From Solobacterium sp. UBA3691 (GTDB lineage: Bacteria > Bacillota_I > Bacilli_A > Erysipelotrichales > Erysipelotrichaceae), in the NCBI GenBank assembly GCA_002372175.1, contig DFIS01000049.1, positions 142,675 to 166,160 on the forward strand: a stretch of 23,486 nucleotides of DNA, written 5' to 3'. Position numbers and translations under genes: made by a program. Shown in pieces: positions 6,548 through 14,372 of this stretch. The notes under the pieces are model-generated. The model searched no databases. It was given only the letters and a program-made list of their open reading frames with translations, and was not told the origin of the DNA. Each line of letters starts with the position of its first letter. Within the stretch, counting starts at the first letter, position 1.

Positions 6548-7521
6548 AAAAAGCAGTTCAAATTCTCCTCTGTACAGGTATCTTCTTTTTTTCTGCCTGC
6601 GCCAAACCGCTGACACCTGCAGAGACAAACGATAAGTACACGATCGTCACAACGATCTTCCCGGAATATGACTGGGTCATGAATATTCTTGGGGACAGCG
6701 ATCGCTTTGAAGTTACATTGCTGATGGACAATGGTTCCGATCTGCACAGCTTCCAGCCTTCAGCCGCGGATCTGATCACGCTTTCCGAAGCAGATATATT
6801 TGTCTATGTCGGCGGTGAGTCGGATGCCTGGGTGGAAGATGCCCTGAAGGGCAGTGTCAATCCTGAGATGAAGGTGATCAGGCTGCTTGATGTTCTTGGT
6901 GAGGATGCCCGTGAGGAAGAAATCAAAGAGGGCATGGAAGCCGAAGAGCATGAGCACGAAGAACATGATGAACATGAGGCCGAGACGGATGAACATGTCT
7001 GGCTGTCTTTGAGAAATACGGTCATGTTTGCGGAAGTCCTGTGTACTGCCGTCAGTGAGCTGGATCCTTCCGGAAAGGATACATATCACACAAATACCTA
7101 CAGCTATATCTCGGAGCTGAATCGTCTGGACGAAGAGTACAGCGATGTCTGCAGCAGTGCTTCCCGGAATACGATCCTGGTCGCTGACAGATTCCCGTTC
7201 CTGTATCTCGTGAAGGATTATGATATTGATTACTATGCGGCCTTTGTGGGCTGCTCAGCGGAGACAGAGGCGAGCTTTGCGACTGTGCGCTTCCTGGCAG
7301 ATAAGCTGGATGAACTGTCGCTTCCGTATGTGATAAAGATCGACGGCAGTGACGGTAAGATCGCTGAGACCGTGATCCGCAACAGTCAGGATCAGTCAAG
7401 AGAGATCCTGGTGCTTGATTCGATGCAGGGTGTCAGTAAGCGGGATATAGAGCAGGGGACATCCTATCTGAGCATCATGGAAAAGAATCTGGAAGTACTG
7501 AAGACAGCTCTTGGGGCATAA
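6544..7521 (+). CDS. Zinc/manganese-type ABC transporter substrate-binding lipoprotein
   Basis: This 325-residue cluster A-I solute-binding protein (ZnuA/AdcA/TroA type) captures divalent metal outside the membrane. It has a lipoprotein signal with C19 in FFFSAC, then the TIVTTIFPEYDWV start of the fold. The first ligand is H68 in DLHSFQPSAAD. An acidic, histidine-rich loop at about 137-151 (EEHEHEEHDEHE) precedes the second ligand H151 in DEHVWLS. The third position, usually histidine, is D215 in VADRFPFLYLV, and GCSAETEASF follows. This DRFPF form is a recognisable clostridial-type subfamily. The loop is typical of zinc uptake proteins. The start overlaps the regulator stop (ATGA), with a G-rich ribosome site at 6533-6538. 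No permease or ATPase gene follows, so the rest of the transporter must be encoded elsewhere. Confidence 0.9.
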   Translation: MKKAVQILLCTGIFFFSACAKPLTPAETNDKYTIVTTIFPEYDWVMNILGDSDRFEVTLLMDNGSDLHSFQPSAADLITLSEADIFVYVGGESDAWVEDALKGSVNPEMKVIRLLDVLGEDAREEEIKEGMEAEEHEHEEHDEHEAETDEHVWLSLRNTVMFAEVLCTAVSELDPSGKDTYHTNTYSYISELNRLDEEYSDVCSSASRNTILVADRFPFLYLVKDYDIDYYAAFVGCSAETEASFATVRFLADKLDELSLPYVIKIDGSDGKIAETVIRNSQDQSREILVLDSMQGVSKRDIEQGTSYLSIMEKNLEVLKTALGA

Positions 7522-7525
7522 GTAA

Positions 7526-7553
7526 AAGATGTATCTGTGAGATACACCTTTTT
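7526..7553. terminator. Bidirectional terminator between the metal-binding lipoprotein and foldase genes
   Basis: A perfect 7-bp stem (tgtatct 7530-7536, agataca 7540-7546) has a 3-base loop, a T-run at 7549-7553 for plus-strand transcripts and an A-rich left flank (7523-7528) for minus-strand ones. The flanking genes are convergent. Confidence 0.85.
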
Positions 7554-7564
7554 ATCTTGATCAG

Positions 7565-8425
7565 TTACTGTACAACGATCTCGGGATATGTATTTGTTAC
7601 GATATCAAGCACATTCTTATCGTAGATATGGAAGTTATACTTTTTGAAGTAGTATGACAGAGCATCATCGTTGATCTCATCCTGACCGTCCAGTTCATCG
7701 ATCAGTACCTGACGGAAGTTCTGCGGATCATTGTCATCCACTCTTGCGACATAGACGTTGGCTTTCTCGGCTGAAGTGATCACGGTCCAGCCGTCATCCG
7801 GTTTCATACCGCGCAGGACTGTATTTACAGTCGTTCCGTAGTCCGTTGTGTTGATCGTAATGACTTCGGTCGTACCTTCGGATGTTGTCTTGCCTTCAGC
7901 CAGAATGTCATCGAGGGTCTTACTGCCGTCTGCCAGGGCACTCATTGCGGCATTGGCATCTTCTTCGGTATTGAAGGACAGTACCGTAGCCATGATCGGC
8001 TGCAGCTTCTCGATATAGGAATCCAGGTTCTCTTCAATGTACTTCCTGATCAGGGCATCACTCTGCTTGCCGTCGATCAGTACTTCCATGTAGCTTTCGG
8101 GGGTCATACCGCTCTGCGCCAGAGTATCTGTCATCGTACCGCCGTAGAGGGCATTGTAGTAGTCAAAGTCGATCTGAGCAGCAGCTCTGAGTTCTTCTGT
8201 CTCTTCGACTTCGATGTCACCGATCACTTTCAGACCCTGATTGCGGACCACATCGGCTCCGCTCTGGGCCAGCAGTGTGTTGTACATCTGACCTTTGGTT
8301 ACGGTAATATTACCAACTTTCATCAGGACTTCATCAGCCTGTTCAAACTTTGCGACAGCGTCGGTGCATCCGGCCATGGTGCCAAGCAGCACTGCGGCGG
8401 ATAATACTTTGATCATCTTTTTCAT
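7565..8425 (-). CDS. PrsA/SurA-like lipoprotein, degenerate parvulin
   Basis: This 286-residue lipoprotein has a signal peptide ending LLGTMAGC (C20 lipidated) and would sit on the outer face of the membrane. The body has the layout of PrsA-type foldases: a helical N-terminal chaperone region, and from about residue 140 a parvulin-shaped segment (IMATVLSFNTEEDANAAMSAL, continuing to ANVYVARVDDNDP). The histidine of the usual HIL motif is absent (ATVL), and so is the one in the last strand (VYVARV), so catalytic prolyl isomerase activity is doubtful and chaperone-only function is likely. The ribosome site (GGAGG) at plus-strand 8433-8437 lies just before the stop of the upstream gene. It is the second gene of a two-gene minus-strand operon. 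Confidence 0.75.
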   Translation of the reverse strand: MKKMIKVLSAAVLLGTMAGCTDAVAKFEQADEVLMKVGNITVTKGQMYNTLLAQSGADVVRNQGLKVIGDIEVEETEELRAAAQIDFDYYNALYGGTMTDTLAQSGMTPESYMEVLIDGKQSDALIRKYIEENLDSYIEKLQPIMATVLSFNTEEDANAAMSALADGSKTLDDILAEGKTTSEGTTEVITINTTDYGTTVNTVLRGMKPDDGWTVITSAEKANVYVARVDDNDPQNFRQVLIDELDGQDEINDDALSYYFKKYNFHIYDKNVLDIVTNTYPEIVVQ

Positions 8426-8437
8426 CGTCCTGCCTCC

Positions 8438-9427
8438 TTATACACCGAGATATGACTTGATCTGTGCTTCCAGATCTTCGTTTCCGTTCAGGTCATACCC
8501 GAATTCCTCGGCTTTGAGCCAGATGGCTGTACCGGCAAGTGTTGTATCATTCTCGCTGAAGAGGGTGGAATACGGATCGGTATATGTACCGTCCAGGTTA
8601 TCCTTGTTTACAAATGCATCCAGTGTTTCCGGTGTGGACGCATTGTTCTTGATGCGGAAGTATCCGAAGTTTTCGGAATATACCCAGTCACTGACTTCGC
8701 CTTCCTTAAGTTCCAGAGCAGCCTTCAGGAAAGCACTGTCCAGATTGGATACACGGTTGTCAATGGTTCCGAGCAGACCGCCGTTAGGTGCTGTGCTCGT
8801 ATCCTGGGAATACTGCTTGGCTACATCCTCGAAGGATTCACCATGTTCAAGAGAAGCATCCACTTCATGCAGGGAGATCTCTTCGATCTTGCTGGGTTCA
8901 CCCTCCGGTGTAGGTTCATCTTCAAACTTGATCAGAATATAGGAGATACTGCGGATCTGCAGCTCATCGAAGTGGGCTTCACAGTATTCACGCAGGATCT
9001 GATTCTGTTTCAGATAATCGGTGAGATATGTCTCCAGTTCATCATAACCGCTGTATCCGGCGGACATCAGAGCTGTATCCAGCAGCTGTTTGTAGTTTGT
9101 CGGATACTGGGAACTGTAGGATGTGATGATGCTCTGTGCCTGGGCGGCAGCAGTCGTCTTCATCTCGTCCGTTGTTTCAATGTTCTGGCAGATACTCTTG
9201 ACGAATAACTGTCCTATCGGTGAAGTGCCGGTGAATGAGGATAACTGGTCATAGAAGTCTGCAGCCGTGTAATTCTGATCGCTGACGGAATATACGATGT
9301 CATGTCCGTCGATCTTCTTGCCTTTCAGCTTGCCATGGTTTTCATCATAGATGACATAGGCGCTGACACAGGCCAGAGCGGCTACCAACAGGCATATAAA
9401 CCAGTTTTTCTTGATAAATGTGCTCAT
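8438..9427 (-). CDS. Membrane-anchored PrsA/PpiC-like foldase
   Basis: This 329-residue extracytoplasmic protein has a single N-terminal hydrophobic segment (about residues 9-27) after KK. A cysteine at 20 is not in a good lipobox, so a membrane anchor is more likely than a lipoprotein. A helical region (about 50-155) precedes a clear parvulin-type domain at about 160-262: ISYILIKFEDE, SFEDVAKQYSQDTSTAPNGG, GLLGTIDN, LELKEGEVSDWVYSENFGYF. The family helps exported proteins fold after translocation. The usual histidine of SHIL is tyrosine here (SYIL), and GYH is GYF, so isomerase activity may be reduced. It has a strong ribosome site (AGGAGG, plus 9432-9437) and its own promoter. It is the first gene of the pair with the lipoprotein and is divergent from the suf operon. 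Confidence 0.85.
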   Translation of the reverse strand: MSTFIKKNWFICLLVAALACVSAYVIYDENHGKLKGKKIDGHDIVYSVSDQNYTAADFYDQLSSFTGTSPIGQLFVKSICQNIETTDEMKTTAAAQAQSIITSYSSQYPTNYKQLLDTALMSAGYSGYDELETYLTDYLKQNQILREYCEAHFDELQIRSISYILIKFEDEPTPEGEPSKIEEISLHEVDASLEHGESFEDVAKQYSQDTSTAPNGGLLGTIDNRVSNLDSAFLKAALELKEGEVSDWVYSENFGYFRIKNNASTPETLDAFVNKDNLDGTYTDPYSTLFSENDTTLAGTAIWLKAEEFGYDLNGNEDLEAQIKSYLGV

Positions 9428-9453
9428 ATTGCCTCCTGAAAAAACGCTAGTAT

Positions 9454-9482
9454 ATTATATGATACACATTTGTGTTTTGCAA
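9454..9482 (-). promoter_or_regulatory. Promoter of the foldase operon
   Basis: On the minus strand: TTGCAA (plus 9477-9482), a 17-base spacer and a perfect TATAAT (9454-9459), followed by the ribosome site of the membrane foldase. This is a good vegetative sigma-type match. Confidence 0.75.
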
Positions 9483-9542
9483 TTTATGCTGTCTGAATTT
9501 ACGGTGAACATCGATACTGAGGTAAGCATGAGTTAACTGTAA

Positions 9543-9571
9543 GTTTATTAAAAGATAATCTGTGTTATAAT
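9543..9571 (+). promoter_or_regulatory. Promoter of the suf operon
   Basis: A perfect tataat -10 (9566-9571) carries a TGn extension (9563-9565) upstream. The -35 at 17 bases is poor (gtttat, 9543-9548), as is common with extended -10 promoters. No recognised IscR/SufR-type box is visible between this and the divergent foldase promoter. Confidence 0.65.
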
Positions 9572-9596
9572 TGCTCGGTAAGAGGTGAATAATATA

Positions 9597-10421
9597 ATGA
9601 ATACCCTTAAAATAGAAAATCTGCATGTTTCTGTAGAAGATAAAGAGATTCTCAGCGGTGTTGATCTGACTGTCAATGCCGGTGAGATCCATGCCGTGAT
9701 GGGCCCTAACGGCAACGGCAAGAGTACACTGCTGGCAGCGATCATGGGACATCCTAAATATACCGTGACCGAAGGATCGATCTATTACAACGATCAGGAT
9801 GTACTGGCAATGAGCGTGGATCAGCGCAGCAGAGCCGGACTGTTCCTGGCAATGCAGTATCCCCAGGAGATCCCCGGTGTAACAAACAGTGACTTCCTGA
9901 GAGCGGCGATGAATGCCAGAAGAGAGACACCTGTATCTCTGTTTACATTTATCAAGGCGATGGAGAAAACGATCAACGATCTGGAGATGAAGGAAGACCT
10001 TGCGCACAGATTCCTGAATGAAGGTTTCTCCGGCGGTGAGAAGAAGCGGAATGAGATCGTCCAGATGGAGATGCTCAAGCCGTCTCTTTCCATGCTGGAT
10101 GAGGTCGACTCCGGTCTTGACGTAGATGCCATCCGCATCGTCGGCAATGCGATCAAGAAGCTGCGTGAAGAGACGAACATGAGTATCATCGTCGTTTCCC
10201 ACTATGAGCGTTTCCTGGATCTGCTCGAACCGCAGTTTACACATGTTCTGGTCAACGGCAGGATCGTCATGGAAGGTGATGCTTCACTGGCAAGAAAGAT
10301 CGATACCGAAGGTTATGACTGGATCTACAAAGAGCTTGATATCGTACCGGCTGCGCAGGAAGAAAAGAAACGGGCAAGTGTCAGCCTCGGTGCCTGTGCG
10401 GTCAACAGAGCCGTGAAGTAA
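9597..10421 (+). CDS. sufC: Fe-S cluster assembly ATPase SufC
   Basis: This is the ABC-type ATPase of the SufBCD scaffold complex, which drives iron-sulfur cluster assembly in the cytoplasm. In its 274 residues: Walker A GPNGNGKST (about 36-44), the SufC-typical AMQYPQEIPGV, signature FSGGEKKRNEIVQM, Walker B MLDEVDSGLDVDA and the switch histidine in VVSHYERFLDLL. ATG 9597 has agaggtg at 9581-9587; the GTG at 9585 is part of that ribosome site. The protein is about 20 residues longer than usual SufC, with a C-terminal tail (KKRASVSLGACAVNRAVK) that I cannot assign. It is the first gene of sufCDSUB, the standard Bacillota order. Confidence 0.97.
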   Translation: MNTLKIENLHVSVEDKEILSGVDLTVNAGEIHAVMGPNGNGKSTLLAAIMGHPKYTVTEGSIYYNDQDVLAMSVDQRSRAGLFLAMQYPQEIPGVTNSDFLRAAMNARRETPVSLFTFIKAMEKTINDLEMKEDLAHRFLNEGFSGGEKKRNEIVQMEMLKPSLSMLDEVDSGLDVDAIRIVGNAIKKLREETNMSIIVVSHYERFLDLLEPQFTHVLVNGRIVMEGDASLARKIDTEGYDWIYKELDIVPAAQEEKKRASVSLGACAVNRAVK

Positions 10422-10430
10422 GAGGTCCTC

Positions 10431-11237
10431 ATGGTCATTACGGAAAAGGTAATAACACTGATCCCGGAAGCGGGATACAGTTCATATGATATCGATACGG
10501 AGGAGAGTGTATCACTGCAGCTGACAGGCAGATATGACAGTGATCTCTTTCTGCGTATACGCAAGGCAGCTGACGTGACCATACACGGTACGCTGGAAGA
10601 GAACGCAAAATTCACTCTGCTGGTATGGAATGAAGCCGGCACCGAAGTGCATTTTGATGAGATCTACGAGGTAAACAGGAATGCTTCTCTGCATGTATCC
10701 TATGGTGAGGTATTCCAGGGGAAGACTGTACGATGTACGAAGGTAACACTGCTCGGGGAAGGCGCCTTTGCGGATGTTTCCAGTGCTGTGCTGACAAAGA
10801 CCGAGAAGCTCTTTGAGATCACCGTGACGTCCGATGCACCGAATACGACCGGGCTGATGCATAACTACAGTGTTGTGCTTGCCGGCGGTAAGTATGACAT
10901 GGACGCTGTCGGGGTCATCACCAAGGGCTCTCATGGTTCACAGAGTCACCAGACATCGCGCTCCCTGTGTTTTGATGCCGAGATGAACAGCCGGATCATT
11001 CCGAAGCTGATCATTGATGATAACGATGTACAGGCCAGCCACGCTGCCAGTCTCGGGCGGGTGGATGAAGAACAGCTGTATTACATGCAGAGCCGCGGCC
11101 TGAGTGAACAGCAGTGTACAGCTCTGTTAAGCACCGGATATCTGATGCCGATCGTGGATACGATTGAGAATGAAGAACTGAAAGGTATTCTGCGTGCAGA
11201 GCTGGAGGAGAAGATCTCAGAGTTATGTTCGATATAA
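10431..11237 (+). CDS. sufD: Fe-S cluster assembly scaffold SufD (short form)
   Basis: SufD pairs with SufB and SufC in the scaffold complex for building iron-sulfur clusters. At 268 residues it is far shorter than the usual 420-440. It keeps the right-handed beta-helix core (SHGSQSHQTSRSLCFD, MNSRIIPKLIIDDNDVQASHA) and the C-terminal helical part (GRVDEEQLYYMQSRGLSEQQ), with the conserved histidine H204 in QASHAASLG, but the N-terminal helical domain is missing. No leftover sequence lies upstream: sufC ends 9 bases before it, so the short form appears native rather than broken. Ribosome site agagg at 10421-10425. Its end overlaps sufS by 13 bases. Confidence 0.92.
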   Translation: MVITEKVITLIPEAGYSSYDIDTEESVSLQLTGRYDSDLFLRIRKAADVTIHGTLEENAKFTLLVWNEAGTEVHFDEIYEVNRNASLHVSYGEVFQGKTVRCTKVTLLGEGAFADVSSAVLTKTEKLFEITVTSDAPNTTGLMHNYSVVLAGGKYDMDAVGVITKGSHGSQSHQTSRSLCFDAEMNSRIIPKLIIDDNDVQASHAASLGRVDEEQLYYMQSRGLSEQQCTALLSTGYLMPIVDTIENEELKGILRAELEEKISELCSI

Positions 11238-12445
11238 AAAAGATAAGAAGTGAGTTCCCGATGCTGGTCAATCATCCGGAGCTTGTCTATTTTGACAACG
11301 GTGCGACAACATTCAAGCCGCAGCCGGTCATTGACGCTGTCATGGATTTCTATACCAACGGAACCTCCAATGTGCACCGCGGTGATTATCCGCTGAGCGC
11401 AAGAGCAGATGCCCTGTATGACGGGGCCAGAGTAAGCCTTGCGAAGCTGCTGAACTGTGATGTAAAAGAGGTAGCTTTTACGTACGGTTCAACTTCCGGT
11501 CTGAACCAGATCGCATACGGTATGGAGAAGGTCTTCCTGAAGCCGGGAGATGTGATCCTGACGACACAGACCGAACATGCCTCGAATCTGCTTCCCTGGT
11601 ACCGTATGGAAAGAGATGCCGGAATAAAGATCGAATATCTGCCGGTGGATCAGCAGGGTGTTATCCGTATGGAGGATGCCCGCAAAGCCATGCATGAGGG
11701 TGTTAAGGCGATTACCGTAGCACATGTGAATAATGTTCTGGGTTCGGTGCAGCCGGTGAAGGAACTGGCAAAGCTGGCGCATGAATACGGTGCGTATATG
11801 ATCGTGGACGGAGCCCAGAGTGTTCCGCATATGAAGACGGATGTGAAGGATCTGGATGTTGATTTCCTGGCTTTCTCCGGACATAAGATGTGCGGTCCCG
11901 GCGGCACCGGCGGCCTCTACGGTAAATATGAACTGCTGCAGAAGATGGATCCGTATGCGCTTGGCGGCGGTATGAATTCCCGCTTTAATTCATGCGGTGA
12001 AGTCCTGCTGAAGGAAGCACCGGAGAAATACGAAGCAGGTACCCCGAATATTGAAGGGATCATCGGTCTTGGCGCAGCTGCCGAATACCTGATGAGTATC
12101 GGTCTCGATGAGATCCATGAACGTGAAAGACAGGTAAGAAGATACTTCAGCGAGAAGGTCAGGGAACTTGATAATATCGAGTTCTATAATCCTGATAATG
12201 AAACCGGTCCGATCACGTTTAATGCAAAGGGCGTATTCTCACAGGACGCTGCCGGCTATCTTGCCAGCAGAGGCATCTGTGTGCGCTCGGGCAACCACTG
12301 TGCGAAGATCCTGCATGAGATCCTCGGTACGGATTCCACGATCAGGGCTTCTCTGTACTTCTATAACACGGAAGAGGAAGTCGACCGCTGTGTAGAAGCG
12401 ATGAAAGAGATCTCGATCGAGAATGCGATCGGCATCTTCTTTTAG
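11225..12445 (+). CDS. sufS: Cysteine desulfurase SufS
   Basis: This class V PLP-dependent enzyme takes sulfur from L-cysteine as a persulfide for cluster assembly, passing it to SufU. Its 406 residues match the family. Signatures: YFDNGATTFKPQPVI, NVHRGDYPLSARA, TEHASNLLPWY, VDGAQSVPHM, the PLP lysine K221 in FSGHKMCGPGGTGG, and the persulfide cysteine C359 in RSGNHCAKIL. The start ATG lies inside the end of sufD (13-base overlap) with no well-spaced ribosome site; a GGAGG at 11204-11208 is rather far. Translational coupling is likely. The N-terminus FDIKKIRSEFPML aligns with the family, so the start is credible. Confidence 0.97.
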   Translation: MFDIKKIRSEFPMLVNHPELVYFDNGATTFKPQPVIDAVMDFYTNGTSNVHRGDYPLSARADALYDGARVSLAKLLNCDVKEVAFTYGSTSGLNQIAYGMEKVFLKPGDVILTTQTEHASNLLPWYRMERDAGIKIEYLPVDQQGVIRMEDARKAMHEGVKAITVAHVNNVLGSVQPVKELAKLAHEYGAYMIVDGAQSVPHMKTDVKDLDVDFLAFSGHKMCGPGGTGGLYGKYELLQKMDPYALGGGMNSRFNSCGEVLLKEAPEKYEAGTPNIEGIIGLGAAAEYLMSIGLDEIHERERQVRRYFSEKVRELDNIEFYNPDNETGPITFNAKGVFSQDAAGYLASRGICVRSGNHCAKILHEILGTDSTIRASLYFYNTEEEVDRCVEAMKEISIENAIGIFF

Positions 12446-12454
12446 AGGTGAGCT

Positions 12455-12904
12455 ATGAACGAAAAAGAATTACTGACAAATCCTGATATATTAAGAGAAC
12501 TGATCATGGATCACTACCAGTATCCGCATCACCATATCCTGGTAAGTGATGACAGCTACCGTTCTCTGCATATGGCCAGTGAGAGCTGCATTGATGATAT
12601 CACCGTACAGACAAAGATCGAAGACGGCAGATTCAAGGATATCCGTTTTGACGGTGTCGCATGTACGATCAGTACGGCAAGCACCAGTATGATGACTGAT
12701 CTTCTGATCGGCAAGACGCTGGATGAGGCAAGGGTAATCGTAGACAACTATTTCCAGATGGTCTCCGGCAGGGAATACGATGCGGATCTTCTGGAAGAGG
12801 CTGTAGCGATGAAGAATGTGTATAAGCAGGCTAACCGCATCAAGTGTGCCACGATCGGCTGGAATGCCGTAAAACAGGTTCTCGATGAAAGCGAGGCGGC
12901 ATGA
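12455..12904 (+). CDS. sufU: SUF sulfurtransferase SufU
   Basis: SufU is the zinc-dependent sulfur acceptor that receives persulfide sulfur from SufS. This 149-residue protein has the IscU-like fold and the zinc ligands expected of the family: C45, D47, C70 (DGVACTISTAS) and C131 (RIKCATIGW). The usual CGD motif reads CID, with the glycine replaced by isoleucine (I46). The segment before RIKC, MKNVYKQANRIKC, matches the SufU-type insert region. Ribosome site agaggtg at 12444-12450; ATG overlaps the following sufB by four bases at its stop. It lies between sufS and sufB as in other Bacillota. Confidence 0.94.
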   Translation: MNEKELLTNPDILRELIMDHYQYPHHHILVSDDSYRSLHMASESCIDDITVQTKIEDGRFKDIRFDGVACTISTASTSMMTDLLIGKTLDEARVIVDNYFQMVSGREYDADLLEEAVAMKNVYKQANRIKCATIGWNAVKQVLDESEAA

Positions 12905-14322
12905 TGGAAGAGAAAAAGCAGACAGAGAATGTGATCCCTTCAACAGATGATTACCAGTATGGTTTTCATGATGAAGACACCTCTGTATACAATACCGGAA
13001 GAGGTCTGACGGAAGAGATCGTGCGTGAGATCTCCAGGATCAAGGAAGAGCCTGAATGGATGCTGGAATACCGTCTGGATGCCTACAGGAAGTTTAAGGC
13101 AATGCCGATGCCGAAGTGGGGACCGGATCTTTCGTTTATCGATTTTGATGAGTATATCTACTATATCAAGCCCAGTGACAGGAAACAGTCACGTTCCTGG
13201 GAAGATGTTCCGGAAGCGATCAAGGATACGTTTAACAGACTTGGTATCCCGGAAGCGGAGAAGAAGTTCCTGGCCGGTGTATCCACGCAGTATGAGTCTG
13301 AGGTCGTCTACCACAACATGCTCGATGAGGTCCAGCAGAAGGGTGTGATCTTCCTCGATACCGACAGTGCACTGAAGGCATTCCCGGACCTGTTCAGGAA
13401 ATACTTCGGGACTGTTGTTCCTGCCACAGACAATAAGTTTGCGGCTCTCAACAGTGCAGTATGGTCGGGCGGAAGCTTTATCTATGTACCGCCGGGCGTA
13501 TCCCTGGAAAAGCCTCTGCAGTCGTATTTCCGCATCAATTCCGAACGTATGGGACAGTTTGAGCGTACACTGATCATTGCTGATGAGGGCAGTGATGTCT
13601 ACTATGTAGAAGGCTGTACAGCCCCTGTGTATTCCGAAGATTCCCTGCATGCGGCAGTGGTCGAGATCTTCGTCGAGGAAGGTGCCAAATGCCGTTATTC
13701 GACCGTACAGAACTGGTCCAAGAATATTCTGAACCTGACAACCAAGAGAGCGAAGGTGGAAGCTCACGGTGCCATGGAGTGGATCGACGGCAATGTCGGC
13801 TCCCATATCTCCATGAAGTATCCTGCATGTATCCTGGCCGGTGAATATGCCCGCGGTCTCTGTATCTCGGTGGCTGTTGCCTCCAGTGATCAGATCCAGG
13901 ATACCGGTGCCAAGATGATCCATCTGGCTCCGCATACATCTTCTTCCATCATCTCCAAATCGGTATCGAGAAAAGGCGGAACAGCCAACTACCGCGGACA
14001 GATCTTCCACGGTCCGAAAGCTTTGTATTCCCGCTCCAAGGTCGAGTGTGACACTCTGATCCTTGATGAGATATCCCGCAGTGATACGATTCCGACCAAC
14101 GAGAGCCGGAATAATACTTCAACGATCGAGCATGAAGCGACCGTATCCAAGATCAGTGAGGATCAGCTGTTCTATCTGATGTCCAGAGGTCTCAGTGAAT
14201 CACAGGCTACGGAGATGATCGTCATGGGCTTCCTGGAACCCTTTACCAGAGAATTGCCGATGGAGTATGCCGTAGAGCTTAACCAGCTGCTGAAACTCGA
14301 TATGAGTAATTCTGTCGGCTGA
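12901..14322 (+). CDS. sufB: Fe-S cluster assembly scaffold SufB
   Basis: SufB is the scaffold subunit on which the nascent iron-sulfur cluster is built with SufC and SufD. Its 473 residues are the normal length. Conserved blocks: EPEWMLEYRLDAYRKF, SGGSFIYVPPGVSLE, EGCTAPVYSEDSLHAAVVEI, QNWSKNILNLTTKR, GNVGSHISMKYP, and the C-terminal SKISEDQLFYLMSRGLSES. C383 in VECDTLIL matches the active cysteine of E. coli SufB. Two start codons, ATG 12901 and ATG 12904, are possible; the first overlaps sufU as ATGA, while the second is better spaced from the gagg at 12893-12896. A strong hairpin terminator follows directly, ending the operon. Confidence 0.97.
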   Translation: MMEEKKQTENVIPSTDDYQYGFHDEDTSVYNTGRGLTEEIVREISRIKEEPEWMLEYRLDAYRKFKAMPMPKWGPDLSFIDFDEYIYYIKPSDRKQSRSWEDVPEAIKDTFNRLGIPEAEKKFLAGVSTQYESEVVYHNMLDEVQQKGVIFLDTDSALKAFPDLFRKYFGTVVPATDNKFAALNSAVWSGGSFIYVPPGVSLEKPLQSYFRINSERMGQFERTLIIADEGSDVYYVEGCTAPVYSEDSLHAAVVEIFVEEGAKCRYSTVQNWSKNILNLTTKRAKVEAHGAMEWIDGNVGSHISMKYPACILAGEYARGLCISVAVASSDQIQDTGAKMIHLAPHTSSSIISKSVSRKGGTANYRGQIFHGPKALYSRSKVECDTLILDEISRSDTIPTNESRNNTSTIEHEATVSKISEDQLFYLMSRGLSESQATEMIVMGFLEPFTRELPMEYAVELNQLLKLDMSNSVG

Positions 14323-14324
14323 TC

Positions 14325-14350
14325 ATACAGGAGCACGCTCCTGTATTTTT
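14325..14350 (+). terminator. Intrinsic terminator of the suf operon
   Basis: A perfect 9-bp stem (atacaggag 14325-14333, ctcctgtat 14338-14346) has a 4-base loop and a run of five T. It begins 3 bases after the sufB stop and ends 22 bases before the priA ATG. Confidence 0.9.
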
Positions 14351-14372
14351 ATCCCCGAAAGAGAGGCACGTC

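Noticed and set aside
9531..9538. Palindrome agttaact upstream of sufC as an operator
   Set aside because: Eight bases is too short and too common to call; nothing repeats it nearby.
9447..10244. Minus-strand open frame of 265 codons overlapping sufC and the suf promoter
   Set aside because: Antisense to a clear SufC, covers both divergent promoters, and its product shows no known motifs.
13189..14010. Minus-strand open frame of 273 codons inside sufB
   Set aside because: Shadow of the highly conserved SufB frame; no ribosome site or domain.
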